A stretch of DNA of 13,193 bases from contig CAZKTU010000188.1 of assembly GCA_964555675.1 (NCBI GenBank), positions 1 to 13,193 on the forward strand. The letters are read 5' to 3'. The notes under the pieces are model-generated. The model ran no database searches. It worked only from the letters and a program-made list of their open reading frames with translations, and was not told where the DNA came from. The DNA is from CAIWXH01 sp964555675. GTDB lineage: Bacteria; Chloroflexota; Chloroflexia; Chloroflexales; Chloroflexaceae. The translations under genes and the position numbers were made by a program. Below, piece after piece: positions 10,825-13,193 of the stretch (its first letter is position 1; the number at the start of each line of letters is the position of its first letter).

Positions 10825-12777
10825 GGTCTGCAGCCGCCGCACCCCCAGCCCGACCCCCGCCCCGCCCAACACGAGTATGCAGCCGGCCAGAGCCCAGGCG
10901 CCCAGCCCCCCAAGCTCGGAGCGCGGCAGATACCAGGCCCAATGATCGACCAGGTGCTGATTGGGCGGGTCGTAGTACCAGGCCCAGCGCGGCCGGGCGC
11001 GCTCGGACAGAGGCGCGACAGCCGTATCGACCACCACCACAGGCGCGTCGCCCACTGCGACGCCGCGCAGCCCGGCGAGCTGCGGGCCCAGCGCGTCGTC
11101 GCGCTCGCTGAAGCCGACCGCCATGGGGTTCCAGGTCTGGGCCTCGACGGCCAGCGAGACGGCCCCGCGCGGCAGCAGCAAGCGGTACTCGCGCAGCTGG
11201 CCGGCCGGCGGCGCGCCCAGGGGCCGGCCGTCGAGCAGCAGACGCAGCTCGCTGGGCGGGGCTTCGGGCGGCCGCCGGTCGTCCAGGGTGAAGCGCACCC
11301 GCGCGCCTTCTGTCGCGCAGCGCAGCTCGCCCCGCGCCCCGCTGCGCCGCGGCAGCGCGGCCCCGCCCGGGTCCTCAGTGGCGTAGAGCCCGTCGCCCAG
11401 GCGGCAGACCGGCGCGGGCGCGGCATAACGCGCCCAGCGCTCGCCCAGCATAGCCCAGTGACCCACCAGGGGCGACCCGCTCAGGCTATAAAGCTTGTCG
11501 GCCGGGGCCGGCGCGACCACGTAGGTGCCGAAGTTCAGCAGTACGCCGCCCAGGTTGCCGATCAAGCCGAACAGGGCCACCGGAATGGTCAAAGCCCACA
11601 GGCCCCAGCCGAAGGGCGCGCGCTGCGCCACCACGGGCCTGGGCGCTGGACGGCGCTCGTCGCTCGGCGCGAACAGCCCGGCGCCCAGGGCCAGCAGCGG
11701 CGCGACCACCGGCAGCAGGAAGCGCGGGCCCCAGACCCCGCCGCCCTGCCACTCGCCCCAGCGGGCGTAGAGCAACAGGTGCGAGAGGAACAGGCCGACG
11801 CAAAGCAGCACCACATCGGCGCGGCCACGGCGCCACAGGCCAATCGCCCCGGGGATGGCCAGCAGCAGCGGCGGCGCGAAAAGCAGCACGCTCTTGCCGG
11901 GGCTCAACAGTAGCCCGTAGAGGCCCTCGAGGAAGGGCGTGGTGAACAGCCCCGCCTCGCTGGCGTAGCCCGAGGCCAGGGGCGTGCCGAAGCGGGCCAG
12001 GTTGTACCAGAGCAACAGGGCCACGCCGGGGAGGAGGCCGAGGAGGAAGGATGAAGGATGAAGGATGAAGGATGAAAGAGCGAAGGACGCAGGCCGCCCG
12101 CCCGCCCGGGCCTGGCGCCAGCCCAGCCACAGCACGTAGAGCCCGATCACCGGCAGGGCGACGCCGGCGGCGATGCGGGTTGTGAGCAGCAGGCCCGCGG
12201 CGAGGCCCGAGGCGAGCAACAGGCGCCGCGCCATGCCCTCGTCGGCCCGGCCCGCCCGCTCGGCGGCGAGGGCCGCGGCGAGGATCAGCAGGCCCGCCAG
12301 CGGCTCGGAGAAGAAGGTGCGGGCGTAGGGCCAGGCAAAGGTGGCCAGCCCGTAGAGCAGGGCCAACCCCAAGGCCCAGCGCCGCGACGCGCCCAGGGCC
12401 AGGGCCCAGGCGGCCAGCAGCGCGGCGGTGGCGGCGGTGACCGGCCCGTTGAGCGCCGTGACCGCCAGGCGCGACGCGTAGTCACGCGCCCCGGGGTCGC
12501 CGCCCCCGAAGAGGGCGCCGAGGGCCTGCAGGGGGAGCGCGGCGAGCGAGGGCAGCACGCCGTAGGGCGAGTAGCGCCCGTCGTCGCGACCCGGGCGCAG
12601 CGCCGAGACCGGGGCGTCATCCTCGACCACGACCGCGACCGAGCCCCGCTCGAGCAGGCCGCGGGTCACGGCGAGCATGGTCTCCTCGTCGGGCGAGTAG
12701 GTGTGCCCGCTCAGCGTCAGCAGGTAGAACCCGGCGAGCAGCAGAAAGATCGCCAGGGGGAGGTTCATACGGCTCAT
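10816..12777 (-). CDS. GT-C (GT39/ArnT-like) polytopic membrane glycosyltransferase candidate
   Basis: A 653-residue inner-membrane protein. The first helix (about 5-23) leads into an extracytoplasmic loop with SGHTYSPDEETM; Asp30/Glu31 occupy the position of the catalytic acidic residue of GT-C enzymes. About ten further hydrophobic segments follow to about residue 420, including RTFFSEPLAGLL and LLLSPGKSVLLFAPPLL, the latter recalled from GT39-like proteins. Residues about 430-625 are a hydrophilic, probably extracytoplasmic domain, and one last helix lies near 633-648. Such enzymes transfer sugars from polyprenyl phosphates to lipids or proteins; the substrate is unknown. The (TTCATCC)4 repeat is in frame at about residues 234-244 and encodes SSFILHPSSF. 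ATG start at 12775-12777, or a second ATG three codons later; the ribosome site is weak and a TGGTATCAT extended -10-like element (12786-12794) would give an almost leaderless transcript. Confidence 0.82.
   Translation of the reverse strand: MSRMNLPLAIFLLLAGFYLLTLSGHTYSPDEETMLAVTRGLLERGSVAVVVEDDAPVSALRPGRDDGRYSPYGVLPSLAALPLQALGALFGGGDPGARDYASRLAVTALNGPVTAATAALLAAWALALGASRRWALGLALLYGLATFAWPYARTFFSEPLAGLLILAAALAAERAGRADEGMARRLLLASGLAAGLLLTTRIAAGVALPVIGLYVLWLGWRQARAGGRPASFALSSFILHPSSFLLGLLPGVALLLWYNLARFGTPLASGYASEAGLFTTPFLEGLYGLLLSPGKSVLLFAPPLLLAIPGAIGLWRRGRADVVLLCVGLFLSHLLLYARWGEWQGGGVWGPRFLLPVVAPLLALGAGLFAPSDERRPAPRPVVAQRAPFGWGLWALTIPVALFGLIGNLGGVLLNFGTYVVAPAPADKLYSLSGSPLVGHWAMLGERWARYAAPAPVCRLGDGLYATEDPGGAALPRRSGARGELRCATEGARVRFTLDDRRPPEAPPSELRLLLDGRPLGAPPAGQLREYRLLLPRGAVSLAVEAQTWNPMAVGFSERDDALGPQLAGLRGVAVGDAPVVVVDTAVAPLSERARPRWAWYYDPPNQHLVDHWAWYLPRSELGGLGAWALAGCILVLGGAGVGLGVRRLQTKG
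12046..12076 (-). repeat. In-frame TTCATCC heptanucleotide repeat inside the transferase gene
   Basis: Four GGATGAA units on the plus strand (12049-12076) plus GAA (12046-12048) equal four TTCATCC units plus TTC on the coding strand, identical in number and register to the array at 3-33. They encode SSFILHPSSF between two hydrophobic segments. As seven is not a multiple of three, gain or loss of one unit would shift the reading frame. Confidence 0.95.
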
Positions 12778-12960
12778 GGTCGCCTATGATACCAGAGGCG
12801 CGGGCGTGCGCCGCGCCCTCGGCCGAACGACCGATGCCGCCCTGCGAGCGTGGCTGCTATGCTGGTTGGCGGCTCTCGATCCCCCTGTGTTCGCGCGCCT
12901 CGGCCCCCCCACGGGCGGCCCGGGCGCTTCAGGCGTTGTCCGCAGCATGAAGGGTTGCCT
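12778..12960. promoter_or_regulatory. Divergent spacer between transferase and ABC-2 permease genes
   Basis: No gene is supported in these 183 bases. A 7-bp inverted repeat (GGCGCGG 12797-12803 with CCGCGCC 12811-12817) lies near the transferase start. TGCTATGCT (12855-12863) is a plausible extended -10 toward the permease gene, and TGGTATCAT (minus strand, 12794-12786) toward the transferase. Neither has a convincing -35. Confidence 0.35.
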
Positions 12961-13193
12961 ATGCGCCTCTACCTCGCCGTCGCCGTACGGGCCTTTCGCC
13001 GCGCCGTGGCCTACCGCAGCGCCTTCCTGGGCGGGATCATCACCAACGCCTTCTTCGGAGCCCTGGTCAGCTTCGTCTACCAGGCGCTCTACGCCGCGGG
13101 CGAGACGGTGGCCGGCCTGACCCTGCACGACGCGATCAGCTACGTCTGGGCGACCCAGGCGCTGATCTCGGTCGGCGGGGCCTGGATCACCTC
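12961..13193 (+). CDS. ABC-2 type transporter permease, N-terminal part
   Basis: An open frame runs from ATG at 12961 to the window end (77 complete codons, no stop). AAGGG (12950-12954) lies six bases upstream. The protein begins MRLYLAVAVRAFRRAVAYRS, continues into a first membrane helix (FLGGIITNAFFGALVSFVYQ) and has AISYVWATQALISVGG in a second. The basic amphipathic start with AYRS before helix 1, and the YVWATQAL segment, match ABC-2 family permeases of the type encoded next to a daunorubicin-type ATPase. Partner ATPase and second permease would be expected downstream, outside the window. The permease fold is well supported; the substrate is unknown. Confidence 0.75.
   Translation, partial: MRLYLAVAVRAFRRAVAYRSAFLGGIITNAFFGALVSFVYQALYAAGETVAGLTLHDAISYVWATQALISVGGAWIT

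Noticed and set aside
10197..11426. 409-codon minus-strand open frame spanning the GNAT gene and the transferase 3' end
   Set aside because: It runs antisense through a well-supported GNAT gene and out of frame through the transferase, and crosses a strong terminator hairpin.
12778..12794. Leaderless transcript of the transferase gene
   Set aside because: The TGGTATCAT element would place the start within a few bases of the ATG, but no -35 is visible and the second in-frame ATG allows other readings; too weak to report as a finding.
12776..13120. 114-codon plus-strand open frame at the window end
   Set aside because: Out of frame with the ABC-2 permease start at 12961, which has a ribosome site and recognisable membrane helices; this frame is Arg/Ser/Pro-rich shadow.

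Overview
The window is GC-rich DNA (clearly well above 60% G+C by eye), densely coding, with features that suggest a filamentous or phototrophic-type member of the Chloroflexota (Roseiflexus/Kouleothrix-like). The reasons are very large STAND-type regulators with TPR arms, one carrying a C-terminal SARP/BTAD module; a WLWL-type TPR-like microprotein; a GT-C mannosyltransferase-like membrane protein with an SPGKSVLLF motif; and heptanucleotide repeats (TTCATCC)n that read as SSFILHP. The taxonomic call is inference from recalled family distributions, not from a marker gene.

Layout. (1) 46-2664 (+): an 872-aa ATPase/TPR/LuxR-HTH regulator, its ribosome site directly behind a TTCATCC tandem repeat. 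(2) Convergent to it on the minus strand: a stand-alone cyclic-nucleotide-binding domain protein (3029-3388), then an intrinsic terminator, then an 88-aa TPR-like microprotein (2676-2942). (3) 3389-3606: a palindrome-rich spacer with several hairpins and a 21/22-bp tandem repeat. (4) 3607-4005 (-): a four-helix membrane protein with histidines placed as in cytochrome b-like small proteins, with a good sigma70-type promoter. (5) 4098-7397 (-): a 1099-aa MalT-like ATPase/TPR protein ending in a winged helix plus BTAD. (6) 7491-7787 (+), divergent from it: a 98-aa helical phasin-like protein. (7) Convergent to that: phaA (8730-9917) followed by phaB (7839-8630) on the minus strand. (8) A 309-bp divergent control region, then a GNAT acetyltransferase (10227-10775, +). 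(9) 10816-12777 (-): a GT39/ArnT-like membrane protein. (10) 12961 to the window end (+): the start of an ABC-2 type permease.

The functional core is polyhydroxyalkanoate (PHA) metabolism. PhaA condenses acetyl-CoA to acetoacetyl-CoA, PhaB reduces it to 3-hydroxybutyryl-CoA, and the small helical protein is a candidate granule coat protein. No PHA synthase (phaC) lies in the window. The most useful regulatory observation is a near-identical palindrome (CCGCAYTGCAATGCGR) in front of both the phasin-like gene and the phaAB/GNAT divergent promoters: a candidate shared operator. The second is the (TTCATCC)4 repeat, present once at a ribosome site and once in frame inside the membrane transferase, where a change of one unit would shift the frame.

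I did not find a CRISPR array, tRNA, rRNA, insertion sequence or obvious defence system.
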